Below are positions 24,907-34,385 of a stretch of 64,000 bases of DNA, in pieces. Source of the stretch: JACQAP01 sp035275265 (GTDB lineage: Bacteria; Pseudomonadota; Gammaproteobacteria; Burkholderiales; JACQAP01); the NCBI GenBank assembly GCA_035275265.1, contig DATENC010000014.1, positions 62,001-126,000 of the forward strand, written 5' to 3'. Each line of letters starts with the position of its first letter. The first letter of the stretch is position 1. A model generated the notes under the pieces. That model saw only the letters and a program-made list of their open reading frames with translations, was not told where the DNA came from and did no database searches. The position numbers and the translations under genes were made by a program.

Positions 24907-25955
24907 GGTCGTTTCCCCTCCATTTTCCTAATCTCGTTTTCAAGCTTGCGGATCCTATCCATCATCTCACGCAAATGGCGAATCAGCGACGCGTTCGCGA
25001 GCCATTCGTCATGACGCGACATCGGAAACACCGCGGTGTAGATACCCGGCTTGGCGATGGACTTGGCCACCAGGGTGCCGCCGGAAATGACCACGCGGTC
25101 GGCGATCGTCAGGTGACCGGATATCATCGCGCTGCCGCCGAGTTGGCAGAAACTGCCAATGCGGGTGCTGCCGGCAATACCGACGCAACCGGCAATCGCG
25201 GTGTGCGCGCCGATACGGCAGTTGTGTCCGATCTGGATCTGATTGTCCAGTTTCACGCCTTCTTCAATCACGGTGTCGTCCAGCGCACCGCGGTCTATAG
25301 CGGTATTGGCGCCGACTTCTACATCGTCGCCGATGATCACCCGGCCGATCTGCGGGATCTTCAGCCAGCGGCCTTCGTCCATCGCCATGCCAAATCCGTC
25401 TGCGCCGATCACTGCCCCGGAATGGATGATGACCCGCTCGCCGATAACGCACTCGTGGTACACGGTCGCGTGGGCATGCAGGCGCGTGCGCTTGCCGATT
25501 CGCACTTCCCGCCCGACAAAGCAGTTCGCGCCGATCACGGCGCCGTCACCGATATCCGCCCCCTCTTCGATCACTGCGCAGGGTCCGACCGACACGGAAG
25601 GCGCCAGGCGCGCGCTGGAATGCACTGCCGCCTGCGGATGGATCCCAGCTTGGGCTGCGGCCTCCGGATTGATCAGCGCGGCGACGCGCGCGTAGTAGGC
25701 GTAGGGATTCTTGCAGACAATGCGCGGCAAGGCCGTGGCGTCGCGCACATCGTCGCCCAGGATTACGGCACAGGCGCGCGTGGAAGCGAGAAGCTTCTGG
25801 TACTTGCGATTGGCTAGAAAGGACAACTCCTCAGGCCCTGCCGACTCCAGCGGCGCCACCTGACGGATGCGCGTGGCGGCATCGCCAACCACGCTGCCGC
25901 CAAAGCGCTCGACAAGCTCCGCCAGGCTGAAAGACCTGCGGGCGTCCCCGGTCAT
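24903..25955 (-). CDS. lpxD: UDP-3-O-(3-hydroxyacyl)glucosamine N-acyltransferase
   Basis: 350 residues. Third step of lipid A synthesis, adding the N-linked 3-hydroxyacyl chain. N-terminal uridine-binding domain (SLAELVERFGG, LSFLANRKYQ), then about ten hexapeptide turns forming a left-handed beta-helix (for example VIGANCFVGREVRIG), the catalytic-His stretch QIGHNCRIG, and a C-terminal helix (MSRHDEWLANASLIRHLREMMDRI). Placed after skp and before fabZ, as in most Proteobacteria. Confidence 0.97.
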   Translation of the reverse strand: MTGDARRSFSLAELVERFGGSVVGDAATRIRQVAPLESAGPEELSFLANRKYQKLLASTRACAVILGDDVRDATALPRIVCKNPYAYYARVAALINPEAAAQAGIHPQAAVHSSARLAPSVSVGPCAVIEEGADIGDGAVIGANCFVGREVRIGKRTRLHAHATVYHECVIGERVIIHSGAVIGADGFGMAMDEGRWLKIPQIGRVIIGDDVEVGANTAIDRGALDDTVIEEGVKLDNQIQIGHNCRIGAHTAIAGCVGIAGSTRIGSFCQLGGSAMISGHLTIADRVVISGGTLVAKSIAKPGIYTAVFPMSRHDEWLANASLIRHLREMMDRIRKLENEIRKMEGKRP

Positions 25956-26038
25956 GCGAGCGTCGCAGTACTGGGCCCGGTCGGACGCTGGAACTCAGGC
26001 ATGATTTCCGGAGATGAGCCGTCGCACACCGGAAGTTA

Positions 26039-26539
26039 CTACTTGTCCGCGAGGGCCTTGATGACCTTGTCCGTGATATCGAGTCGCGGACTCATGTACA
26101 CCGCTTCCTGCAGGATCAGGTCGAACTTTTCCGCTTCCGCGATCTGCTGTATCACCTTCTGGGCGCGTTCCAGCACCGCAGCCATTTCCTCGTTCCTGCG
26201 CAAATTCAGGTCTTCGCGAAACTCGCGCTGCATGCGCTGCAGCTCCCGCGTCATGCGCGCCAGTTCCTGCTCCTTGTCGCGACGGTCGGATTCGCTCATG
26301 GTCATCGCTTCCTTCTCCAGGACCGATTGCAGATCGCGCGACTGTTTGGCAAGCTTCTGGACTTCCTGGTCACGGGGCGCAAATTCCTTTTCGATTTTCT
26401 TGAGCGCCCTGACTGCCGGCGCCGCCTCCCTGAACACCCGATCAGTCTTGATGAAACCGATTTTCAACTCGCCCGCGGCGGGCACGTTCGAGCTCGCCAA
26501 GAGCGCCACGACGGCAATCGCAAGCGAGATCTTGTTCAA
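26039..26539 (-). CDS. skp: OmpH/Skp family periplasmic chaperone
   Basis: About 166 residues. Periplasmic trimeric holdase for unfolded outer-membrane proteins on their way to BamA, which is encoded directly upstream. A signal peptide covers about the first 23 residues (KISLAIAVVALLASSNVPAAG); the rest is the charged coiled-coil tentacle region (VRALKKIEKEFAPRD to NEEMAAVLERAQKVIQQIAE) and the C-terminal LDITDKVIKALA. The start is read as TTG 26539 with GGAGG 7-11 nt upstream; the longer frame to 26638 runs into bamA and lacks sense as a signal peptide. Confidence 0.93.
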   Translation of the reverse strand: MNKISLAIAVVALLASSNVPAAGELKIGFIKTDRVFREAAPAVRALKKIEKEFAPRDQEVQKLAKQSRDLQSVLEKEAMTMSESDRRDKEQELARMTRELQRMQREFREDLNLRRNEEMAAVLERAQKVIQQIAEAEKFDLILQEAVYMSPRLDITDKVIKALADK

Positions 26540-26591
26540 CTTCCATCCTCCTCTGTTCTGTATGGAGCAGCCGCCTGTCCGGGCGGGCGCT

Positions 26592-28859
26592 TCAAAATGT
26601 CGTGCCCAACGTAAACTGTATGCTTTGCAGGCGGTCATCCGGTTCCGGGTTCAGCGCCTTGCCGAAACTCAGTTTCAGCGGACCAACCGGCGAGAACCAG
26701 TTGAATCCCAGACCGGCCGAGTATCGCATCTGATTGAAGTCGTACTTCTCCCCGACAAGACCCGCGTCCACGAACAAGCCCAGCCGAACCGACCGGTCCT
26801 TGCCGAGTCCCGGAAACGGAAACAAGAACTCGAAATTGGCCAGCAGAAGATGGCTGCCGCCCAGCGAATCCCCGTTCGAGTCCTTAGGCCCGATGGACGC
26901 AGTCTCGTAGCCGCGCACCGAGTTTACGCCGCCGAGGTAAAAGACTTTGTAAAAAGGCAGCGGCTTGTTGTCGTATCCGTCCGCGTAGCCAATCTGTCCG
27001 TTGAAATGCAGCGTGTATTCCCGGGTCAGGGGATAATACCACTGATGCTGGTAGTTGGTCCGGTAGTAGGTCAGGTCGGCGCCGGGCAAACCGACTTCTG
27101 CCGTGATGCGCTGAAACGTGCCGCTGGTAGTGTAGATAACGCTGTCACGCTTGTCGCGAGCCCAGCCGGCCGATCCGAGAATCGTATCGGTCTCCTCGCC
27201 AAATTCGTTCACGAAATCCACATAACGCTGCGGTGTGTCCGGCAACAGTCCGATCTTGGTGCGCTCATAGGCAAGTCCGTAATTGACCGTGTCGTACTCG
27301 GTCACCGGCACGCCGAAACGCAGCCCAGCGCCAATCGTGGACGTATTGTAGCTTCCGACCGAAAGCGATGATGCGTCCACGTCACGCTGGTAAATGTCGA
27401 AGCCGCGGCTCACGCCATCGTCGGTAAAATATGGGTTGGTGTAGGAAAGCGAATAAACGCGGTTGACGCTGCCGGTGTTCACCTGAAACGACAGCGCGTT
27501 GCCGGTGCCGAAAATGTTGTTCTGCGACACACCCGCCGACAGAATTACGTTCTCCGCAGTCGAATAGCCGACTCCGAAAGTGAGATTTCCGGTGGCGCGT
27601 TCGCTGACCTTCACTTCCACGTCGACCTGGTCGGAGGTCCCGGGCACGCCCGGTGTATCGATCTGCACGTCGGAAAAGAAGCCGAGCTTGTCGATGCGCT
27701 GCTTCGAGCGGCTCAGCTTTTCGGTGGAGTACCAGCCGCTTTCGAGTTGCCGCAATTCACGGCGGATGACCTCGTCCCGGGTATTCGTGTTGCCGCTAAT
27801 ACCGATACGCCGCACATATACGCGCCGACCAGGGTCGATGTAGAGCGTGAACGCCACTTCGCTCTTCTCGCGATCGATTTCAGGTACGGGGTTGATGCTG
27901 GCAAAGGCATAGCCCTCATTGCCGAGGCGGTCGCTGATCAACTTGGTCGTCTCGGTCAAGCGTTCACGCGAGAACACATCGCCCTTTTTCAGCATGATCA
28001 GGTTGCGTAGTTCCGCCTCCGGCGCAATCAGGTCGCCGGCGAGCTTGACGTCTGTGACGGTGAATTTCTTGCCCTCGGTGACGTTGACGGTGATGAAGAT
28101 GTCGCGCTTGTCGGGCGTGATCGAGACCTGGGTCGAATCGATGGCGAACTCGAGATAACCCTGGTTCAGATAGAAGGTGCGCAGCGCCTCGAGGTCACCC
28201 TGCAGCTTGGGCTTCGAGTACTGATCGTTCTTGCTGTACCAGGTTAGCAATCCCGGGGTGCGCAGGACGAATTCGTCGCGCAGGTCTTTGTCCTTGAACT
28301 CGCTGTTGCCGACGATGTTGATCTGGCGGATTTTCGCCACCTGGCCTTCGGAAATTTCGAAATTGATTGCCACCCGGTTGCGTTCCAGCGGGGTGACGGT
28401 GGTGGTGATGGTGACGCCGTACTTTCCGCGGCTGATGTACTGGCTCTTCAGTTCCTGTTCGGCCCGGTCCAGCAACGCGCGGTCGAAAATCCGCGATTCG
28501 GAAAGGCCGATCTGCTTCAGCCCTTCCTTGAGTTGCTTGGCATCGAACTCCTTGGAGCCAGCTATGGATATTTGCGCGATGGCCGGGCGCTCTTCGACCA
28601 CGACCACAAGCACGTCGCCATCCTGTTCCAGCCGCACGTCCTTGAAGAAACCGGTGGCGTAGAGCGCCTTGACGACGGCGGTCGCGCGTTGCTGGTCGAT
28701 GGTGTCCCCAACCTTGACTGGAAGATAGCTGAACACCGTTCCCGCCTCGGTGCGCTGAATGCCCTCGACGCGGATGTCTTTTACCTGAAAGGGTTCAAAA
28801 GCGAGGGCGGATAGGCTGAGGAGACTCAATAAGACCGGTAACAGCAGGCGTTTCTTCAT
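26592..28859 (-). CDS. bamA: outer membrane protein assembly factor BamA
   Basis: 755 residues. Central Omp85 component of the BAM complex, which inserts beta-barrels into the outer membrane. Signal peptide (LLLPVLLSLLSLSALA), five POTRA domains over about residues 22-420 (FQVKDIRVEGIQRTEAGTV starts POTRA1), then a 16-strand barrel with the RGF/Y-type lid motif GVNSVRGYETASIGP and a C-terminal Phe (LGTTF) as BAM signal. Follows rseP by 6 nt and precedes skp; the sigma-E protease RseP and its envelope client genes are thus in one run. Confidence 0.98.
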   Translation of the reverse strand: MKKRLLLPVLLSLLSLSALAFEPFQVKDIRVEGIQRTEAGTVFSYLPVKVGDTIDQQRATAVVKALYATGFFKDVRLEQDGDVLVVVVEERPAIAQISIAGSKEFDAKQLKEGLKQIGLSESRIFDRALLDRAEQELKSQYISRGKYGVTITTTVTPLERNRVAINFEISEGQVAKIRQINIVGNSEFKDKDLRDEFVLRTPGLLTWYSKNDQYSKPKLQGDLEALRTFYLNQGYLEFAIDSTQVSITPDKRDIFITVNVTEGKKFTVTDVKLAGDLIAPEAELRNLIMLKKGDVFSRERLTETTKLISDRLGNEGYAFASINPVPEIDREKSEVAFTLYIDPGRRVYVRRIGISGNTNTRDEVIRRELRQLESGWYSTEKLSRSKQRIDKLGFFSDVQIDTPGVPGTSDQVDVEVKVSERATGNLTFGVGYSTAENVILSAGVSQNNIFGTGNALSFQVNTGSVNRVYSLSYTNPYFTDDGVSRGFDIYQRDVDASSLSVGSYNTSTIGAGLRFGVPVTEYDTVNYGLAYERTKIGLLPDTPQRYVDFVNEFGEETDTILGSAGWARDKRDSVIYTTSGTFQRITAEVGLPGADLTYYRTNYQHQWYYPLTREYTLHFNGQIGYADGYDNKPLPFYKVFYLGGVNSVRGYETASIGPKDSNGDSLGGSHLLLANFEFLFPFPGLGKDRSVRLGLFVDAGLVGEKYDFNQMRYSAGLGFNWFSPVGPLKLSFGKALNPEPDDRLQSIQFTLGTTF

Positions 28860-28865
28860 CCGCTC

Positions 28866-30230
28866 TCAGCCACCGAACAGGCGGTTTATGTCGTTATAGA
28901 TTGCGAACGCCATCAAGGTGAACAGCAGAACCATGCCTATCTGCTGGCCTACTTCCATCACCCGGTCGGAGACTGGGCTGCCTTTGACGATTTCGGCGAC
29001 ATAGTACATGAGGTGTCCACCATCCAATAACGGCACCGGCAAAAGATTCAATACGCCGAGGCTGATGCTGATCAGGGCCAGAAAACTGAGATAGGCGAGC
29101 CAGCCCATCTGCGCCGACTGCCCCGCGTAATCCGCGATGGTAATGGGACCACTGAGGTTCTTGAGCGACAGTTCGCCGACGATCATCTTGCCGAGCATCT
29201 TGAGTGTGAACAGGGATACTTCCCAGGTGCGCTCAAACGCTTTCGCAGCCGCCGTAATCGGGCCGTAACGGATCTCGGTAACCAGTTTTTTCATTTCGGC
29301 TTCGTCGACGTGCGGGGCCGCACCGATGCGACCGACGGTTTTGCCGCCTTCAGTCTTGGCTTCGGGCGTGACAGTGAACTGGAGCACAGTGTCCGCACGC
29401 CTGACACGCATCATCAGCGCACGGCCCGCCGCCGCACTGATCGCCGACACCAGGTCATCCCAGTGCGCGATGGGCCGGCCGTCCACGTCGACCACTTCGT
29501 CGCCGGCTTTCAGTCCGTCGCGTTCGCCCGCGCCCCCTGCAACCAGCCGGCCGATGACTGGCTGGAGCGTAGGTTGGTAGCGGGTAATGCCGACCGACTG
29601 CAGCAAGTCACTGTCGATCTTTTCCGGACTTATCGCCGACAGGTCCAGTCGCCCGAAGATGATGTCGCCGCCTTCGCCCTGCAGTTCGACGCGCACCACT
29701 TCTCGGCGCAGTGCGTTTTCGAGCAACACCCAGCGCACATCCTGCCAAGTGCCCACCGCCGTCCCGCCGATGCGTCTGATCAGGTCCCCGGCCTGAAAGC
29801 CGGCGTGCGCCGCCGGCGTATCCGCAAGCGGAGTGCCGACGATCGGGCGAATCCCCGGCAATCCGTGAACGAACAGCAGCCAGTAGAGAAGGATTGCCAG
29901 CAGGAAATTGGCGACCGGGCCGGCCAGAACGATGGCGAAGCGCTTCGCCACGTGCTGTACGTTGAAGGCACGATGGCGCTCTTCCGCCGCCACCGGACCT
30001 TCACGTTCGTCCAACATTTTCACGTATCCGCCGAACGGAAAGGCGGCAATTGCCCACTCGGTGCCGTCGCGTCCATACTTGCGCTTCCACAGCGGCGTGC
30101 CGAATCCCACCGAAAAACGCAACACTTTGACGCCGCACACCCGCGCGACCACATAGTGGCCGAACTCGTGAAACACGATCAACACACCAAGCGCGACAAC
30201 GAATGCAATCAGGGTCGAGAGCAGCGACAT
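28866..30230 (-). CDS. rseP: RIP metalloprotease RseP (site-2 protease)
   Basis: 454 residues. Inner-membrane zinc protease that cuts anti-sigma factors and remnant signal peptides. The zinc motif HEFGH is at residues 21-25 in the first membrane helix; two tandem PDZ domains occupy about 120-300; the second active-site motif LLPVPLLDGGHLMYY is near residue 395, followed by the last helices. Lies 7 nt from dxr and 6 nt from bamA, in the standard order cdsA-dxr-rseP-bamA. Confidence 0.97.
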   Translation of the reverse strand: MSLLSTLIAFVVALGVLIVFHEFGHYVVARVCGVKVLRFSVGFGTPLWKRKYGRDGTEWAIAAFPFGGYVKMLDEREGPVAAEERHRAFNVQHVAKRFAIVLAGPVANFLLAILLYWLLFVHGLPGIRPIVGTPLADTPAAHAGFQAGDLIRRIGGTAVGTWQDVRWVLLENALRREVVRVELQGEGGDIIFGRLDLSAISPEKIDSDLLQSVGITRYQPTLQPVIGRLVAGGAGERDGLKAGDEVVDVDGRPIAHWDDLVSAISAAAGRALMMRVRRADTVLQFTVTPEAKTEGGKTVGRIGAAPHVDEAEMKKLVTEIRYGPITAAAKAFERTWEVSLFTLKMLGKMIVGELSLKNLSGPITIADYAGQSAQMGWLAYLSFLALISISLGVLNLLPVPLLDGGHLMYYVAEIVKGSPVSDRVMEVGQQIGMVLLFTLMAFAIYNDINRLFGG

Positions 30231-30237
30231 AGCTTAT

Positions 30238-31419
30238 TCAAAGGGCAACAGTTTCAAGTTTTTGCATCGCCGTGCGACGCGCAACTGCATCGGCGGCCAG
30301 CACGTCTTCCAGCGACTGCACAGGTGCAACCGCCACGCGCTGCAGCACCTCTTCCACCAGCTCGTGGATACGGTCGAACGCCAGCCTGCGTTTGAGGAAA
30401 TTTGCCACCGCGACTTCGTTCGCGGCGTTGAGCAGGATCGGCGCGCTTCCGCCCGCCTGCAGTGCCCTGTACGCCAGCCTCAGACAGGGGAATCGGTCCA
30501 GGTCCGGGCGTTCGAAACCGAGTGAAGCGACCGCGAACAGATCGAGTGCCTCGACACCCGGATCGATGCGCTCCGGATAGGCGAGCGCGTGGGCAATCGG
30601 GGTGCGCATGTCCGGATTTCCCAGTTGCGCAATCACAGAACCGTCCACGTACTCGACTAGCGAATGCACGATGCTCTGCGGGTGTATGACCACTTCGATC
30701 TGCGCCGGTTTCGCCCCGAACAGGAAACTCGCCTCGATAACTTCGAGTCCCTTGTTCATCAACGTGGCCGAGTCCACCGATATCTTGCGGCCCATGACCC
30801 AATTGGGATGCGCGCACGCCTGCTCCGGCGTGACCTGCGCCAACTGCCCCGGCGCCGCACGCAGGAACGGCCCGCCGGACGCGGTAAGCCACAAGCGCCT
30901 GACACCTGCACGTCCGAAGTCGCCGTCGAAACCGCTCGGCAGCGCCTGGAAAATCGCGTTGTGTTCGCTGTCGATCGGCAGCAGCACCGCGCGGCTTGCG
31001 CGCACCGCATCCATCAGCAGTGCGCCTGCCATTACCAGTGCCTCCTTGTTGGCAAGCAGAAGCTGCTTGCCGGCACGCGCTGCTGCCAGCGTCGAGGGCA
31101 AACCGGGAGAACCAACGATCGCCGCCATAACAGCGTCGACCTCTGGCGCCGCGGCAATGTCCAGAAGCGCGGACTCGCCCGCAAGCACTTCGCAGTTCAA
31201 TCCGGCTGTGCGCACCTTGGCGCGCAGTTGCTCCGCAGCCGCCGGGTCAGCCATTGCGGCGTATTTCGGCTGAAACTTGAGGCATTGCGCCAACAGGCGG
31301 TCCACTTGGCGATCGGCGGACAATGCCGTCACTTCGAAACGATCGGGATGGCGTTCCACCACCGCCAGCGTGTTGGCGCCGATGCTGCCTGTTGAACCGA
31401 GTATGGCCAGGCGCTTCAT
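30238..31419 (-). CDS. dxr: 1-deoxy-D-xylulose 5-phosphate reductoisomerase
   Basis: 393 residues. Second enzyme of the MEP isoprenoid pathway, NADPH-dependent, making 2-C-methyl-erythritol 4-phosphate. NADPH motif LGSTGSIGANTL at about 7-18; substrate and metal motifs LLANKEALVMAG, PIDSEHNAIFQ, LTASGGPF, MGRKISVDSATLMNKGLEVIEA and HPQSIVHS. ATG 31419 gives the canonical MKRLAILGSTGS start; the open frame up to 31923 is antisense-like read-through of cdsA. With uppS and ispG it marks the MEP pathway as the isoprenoid route. Confidence 0.98.
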   Translation of the reverse strand: MKRLAILGSTGSIGANTLAVVERHPDRFEVTALSADRQVDRLLAQCLKFQPKYAAMADPAAAEQLRAKVRTAGLNCEVLAGESALLDIAAAPEVDAVMAAIVGSPGLPSTLAAARAGKQLLLANKEALVMAGALLMDAVRASRAVLLPIDSEHNAIFQALPSGFDGDFGRAGVRRLWLTASGGPFLRAAPGQLAQVTPEQACAHPNWVMGRKISVDSATLMNKGLEVIEASFLFGAKPAQIEVVIHPQSIVHSLVEYVDGSVIAQLGNPDMRTPIAHALAYPERIDPGVEALDLFAVASLGFERPDLDRFPCLRLAYRALQAGGSAPILLNAANEVAVANFLKRRLAFDRIHELVEEVLQRVAVAPVQSLEDVLAADAVARRTAMQKLETVAL

Positions 31420-31421
31420 GC

Positions 31422-32243
31422 TCACCACGCAACCTGGATGAAATACAGCGCTGCGAAGGGCAATGCAGCCGTCAGGCTGTCGATGCGGTCCAGCACGCCG
31501 CCATGGCCCGGGAGGAGATGGCCGCTGTCCTTGGCGCCGGCCTGGCGCTTGATCCACGACTCGAACAGGTCGCCGACGATGCCGAACGCAGTCAACACGC
31601 ACGCGAACAGCAGCGCGGCCACGTGATCGTACCCGCTCGCGGACGGCTGGACGATCAGGCTTGCCGCCAGCGCATAACAAATCACAGCGAGGTACGCGCC
31701 AATGACGCCTTCCCAGGTCTTGCCGGGGCTGATCTGCGGCGCCAGCTTGTTGCGTCCGAAACGGTGGCCGGCGAAATACGCGGCGGTATCGGCGATCCAA
31801 ACCACCCCAAGGACGACCAACAGCAACCATGGCGATTGCTGCAGCCGCACCACCGCCAGCCAAGCGGGGACCAGAACGATCCAACCAGCAACGGCAAGCA
31901 ACAGCCGGTGCGTGACCCGCCACTTGCTGTAGAGCCAGACCGGCACCGCAATTGCCCAGAACAGCAACGCCAGAACGAACAGCGCCATCGCGAGATTGGT
32001 CTCCAGGGCCGGGAAGCGTTGGCTAGTTGCAACCGCGATCAGCATTAGGCAACTGGCCAGCAACACGACGACGGACAGCGATCGTGCCGCGCGTCCGTGG
32101 CCGGCGAGCTTCGACCACTCGAGCGCGCCAAGCGCTGCGGGAACAGTCATCAGCAACGCCCAGCCGGGATTGGGAAGCAGAAAAATACCGGCAAGTAGTA
32201 GCGGTAAAACCACCGCCACGGTAAGCAGGCGCTGTTTGAGCAT
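31422..32243 (-). CDS. cdsA: phosphatidate cytidylyltransferase
   Basis: 273 residues with about seven or eight membrane helices. Makes CDP-diacylglycerol from phosphatidate and CTP for all phospholipids. Family motif in the C-terminal half: DLFESWIKRQAGAKDSGHLLP-GHGGVLDRIDSL, preceded by SPGKTWEGVIGAYLAV. ATG 32243 is the start (MLKQRLLTVAVVLPLLL). The gene is 2 nt from dxr and 40 nt after uppS. Confidence 0.96.
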   Translation of the reverse strand: MLKQRLLTVAVVLPLLLAGIFLLPNPGWALLMTVPAALGALEWSKLAGHGRAARSLSVVVLLASCLMLIAVATSQRFPALETNLAMALFVLALLFWAIAVPVWLYSKWRVTHRLLLAVAGWIVLVPAWLAVVRLQQSPWLLLVVLGVVWIADTAAYFAGHRFGRNKLAPQISPGKTWEGVIGAYLAVICYALAASLIVQPSASGYDHVAALLFACVLTAFGIVGDLFESWIKRQAGAKDSGHLLPGHGGVLDRIDSLTAALPFAALYFIQVAW

Positions 32244-32283
32244 CCGGCGCGGTGCCGCAGCAGGTGGTCCCGACACAGCCGGA

Positions 32284-33075
32284 TCAGCGCGATTCCCCAA
32301 CTGTTCCACGCGCGGTTCCGGTCGGTGCAGACTCCGCGCCGAGTTGTTCGCTGGTGCGGCCGAACCGGCGTTCCCGATCGCGGTAGGAGTCAATGGCACG
32401 GGCCAGCGCGTCAGCATCGAAATCCGGCCACAACTCGTCGGTGAAGTGGAACTCGGTATAAGCCAACTGCCACAGCAGGAAGTTGCTGATGCGCTGTTCG
32501 CCGCCCGTGCGGATGAACAGATCGGGCTCCGGCGCATAGCTCATCGAAAGGTGCGGGGCAAGATGCGCCTCGCGGTACGCATCCTGCGGATTCGGCGCTT
32601 CGCGCACCATGCGGTTTACGGCCTGCAGGATGTCCCACCGGCCGCCGTAGTTGGCGGCGATGGTGAGCGTGAGGCGGTCATTGCCGGAAGTCATCTGTTC
32701 CGCATTGGCGATGAGAGTAACCAGGCGCGGCTCGAAACTGGAAAGGTCACCGACCACTTTGAGTCGAATGCGGTTGGCGTGGAGCTTGCTCACCTCCTGT
32801 TCGAGCGCCATCACGAACAACTCCATCAGGAATGAGACTTCGTCCTTCGGACGGCGCCAGTTTTCGCTGCTGAACGCAAACAGCGTCAGGTACTCGACGC
32901 CGCGTTCGATGCAGGCCTTGGTTACTGCGCGTACCGCCTCGAGTCCGCGACGATGACCCGCCACGCGGGGCAGAAAGCGTTTCTTGGCCCAGCGGCCGTT
33001 GCCATCCATGATGATCGCGATATGTCGCGGGACGGCACGGACTTCGGGGACTGCAATGGTTGCGCTTGTGAACAC
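32284..33075 (-). CDS. uppS: di-trans,poly-cis-undecaprenyl diphosphate synthase
   Basis: 263 residues. Condenses farnesyl diphosphate with eight isopentenyl units to give the lipid carrier for peptidoglycan and O-antigen. cis-prenyltransferase motifs IAIIMDGNGRWAKKR (catalytic D24), GHRRG, LTLFAFSSENWRRP, and the C-terminal DLFIRTGGEQRISNFLLWQLAY with ExDE-like FTDELWPDFD. Between frr and cdsA in the usual order. Confidence 0.97.
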   Translation of the reverse strand: MFTSATIAVPEVRAVPRHIAIIMDGNGRWAKKRFLPRVAGHRRGLEAVRAVTKACIERGVEYLTLFAFSSENWRRPKDEVSFLMELFVMALEQEVSKLHANRIRLKVVGDLSSFEPRLVTLIANAEQMTSGNDRLTLTIAANYGGRWDILQAVNRMVREAPNPQDAYREAHLAPHLSMSYAPEPDLFIRTGGEQRISNFLLWQLAYTEFHFTDELWPDFDADALARAIDSYRDRERRFGRTSEQLGAESAPTGTARGTVGESR

Positions 33076-33082
33076 GTTTGGG

Positions 33083-33643
33083 TCAGACCGCCATCAGGTC
33101 AGCTTCTTTGGCCGCCAGCGACTTGTCAATTTCGGCTATGTAGCGGTCAGTGAGTTTCTGAACGTCTTCCTGTGCGCGACGCTCGTCGTCTTCCGACACC
33201 GACTTGTGCTTCAACAGTTCCTTGAGCGCGCTGTTGGCGTCGCGGCGGATATTGCGCACCGCCACCCGTGCATTCTCCGCCTCTACCCTGACGACCTTGG
33301 TGAGGTCGCGGCGGCGTTCCTCGGTCAGCGCCGGCATCGGTACCCGCACCGTGTCACCCATGGTCGCTGGGTTCAGCCCAAGATCGGCCTCGCGGATCGC
33401 CTTGTCGATCACCCCGACCATTTTCTTTTCCCAGGGCGTGACGCTGATGGTGCGGGCATCGATCAGCGACAAGTTCGCCACCTGGTTTAGGGGCGTGGGA
33501 TTGCCGTAATAGTCGACATGGATGTGATCCAGGATGCCGGTGTGGGCACGGCCTGTGCGGATCTTGCCGAGATCGGCCTTTAGCGTGTCCAGCGTCTTGT
33601 GCATCTTCTGATCCGCGGCCTTCTTCACGTCTGCAATCGTCAT
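33083..33643 (-). CDS. frr: ribosome recycling factor
   Basis: 186 residues, the usual length. Splits post-termination ribosomes together with EF-G. Three-helix bundle with the motifs LKADLGKIRTGRAHTGIL, YYGNPTPLNQVANLS, DARTISVTPWEK and VPMPALTEERRRDL. Directly follows pyrH and precedes uppS. Confidence 0.98.
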   Translation of the reverse strand: MTIADVKKAADQKMHKTLDTLKADLGKIRTGRAHTGILDHIHVDYYGNPTPLNQVANLSLIDARTISVTPWEKKMVGVIDKAIREADLGLNPATMGDTVRVPMPALTEERRRDLTKVVRVEAENARVAVRNIRRDANSALKELLKHKSVSEDDERRAQEDVQKLTDRYIAEIDKSLAAKEADLMAV

Positions 33644-33663
33644 GGGCTCCCTCCTTCAGCTCC

Positions 33664-34377
33664 TCAGGCGTGCACCAGCGTGCCTTCGTCTTCGCCGAGC
33701 ACCACCCGTTTAAGCGCGCCCGCCTTGAAAATGCTGAACACGCAGATCGGCAGCTTCTGGTCCCGGCACAAGGTTAGCGCAGTGGCGTCCATGACCTTTA
33801 GCTTCTTGACGATCGCTTCGTCGAAGCTGACGCGCTGGTAACGCATCGCATCCGGATGGGTCTTGGGATCGTCGGTATACACACCGTCCACCTTGGTGGC
33901 CTTCACCACGATGTCCACGTTCATTTCCATGCCGCGCAGCGCCGCCGCCGTATCGGTCGTGAAGAACGGGTTGCCGGTGCCGGCCGCGAAGATTACCACC
34001 CGCCCTTCTTCCAGATACCGCATTGCCTTGCCTCGAATATAGGGTTCGGCGACCTGTTCGATGTTGATGGCCGATTGCACCCGGCTCTTGAGCCCTTGCC
34101 TGCGCATCGCGTCCTGCAGCGCCAGCGCGTTCATTACGGTCGCCAGCATTCCCATGTAATCTGCCGTCGCGCGGTCCATGCCGGCCGCCGCCGGCGCCAT
34201 GCCGCGGAAGATGTTGCCGCCCCCGATGACGATGCCGACTTCGACCCCGAGACCCACCACTTCCTTCACCTCCGAAACGATTCGGTCGATGGTCTCGCGA
34301 TTGACCCCGTATGCGTCATCGCCCATCAGGGCCTCGCCCGACAGTTTGAGCAGGATGCGCTTGTAGGCTGGCTTCAT
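33664..34377 (-). CDS. pyrH: uridylate kinase
   Basis: 237 residues. Hexameric bacterial UMP kinase of the amino-acid kinase fold, giving UDP. Seen: KRILLKLSGEALMG, GIVIGGGNIFRG, DYMGMLATVMNALALQDA, FAAGTGNPFFTTDTAAALR, KVDGVYTDDPKTHPDA, MDATALTLCRDQKLP. Sits between tsf and frr, 8 nt after tsf. Confidence 0.98.
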   Translation of the reverse strand: MKPAYKRILLKLSGEALMGDDAYGVNRETIDRIVSEVKEVVGLGVEVGIVIGGGNIFRGMAPAAAGMDRATADYMGMLATVMNALALQDAMRRQGLKSRVQSAINIEQVAEPYIRGKAMRYLEEGRVVIFAAGTGNPFFTTDTAAALRGMEMNVDIVVKATKVDGVYTDDPKTHPDAMRYQRVSFDEAIVKKLKVMDATALTLCRDQKLPICVFSIFKAGALKRVVLGEDEGTLVHA

Positions 34378-34385
34378 CGCACGGC

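Noticed and set aside
31423..31923. N-terminal extension of dxr
   Set aside because: The extra sequence is cdsA read in another frame; the family start MKRLAILGSTGS is at 31419.
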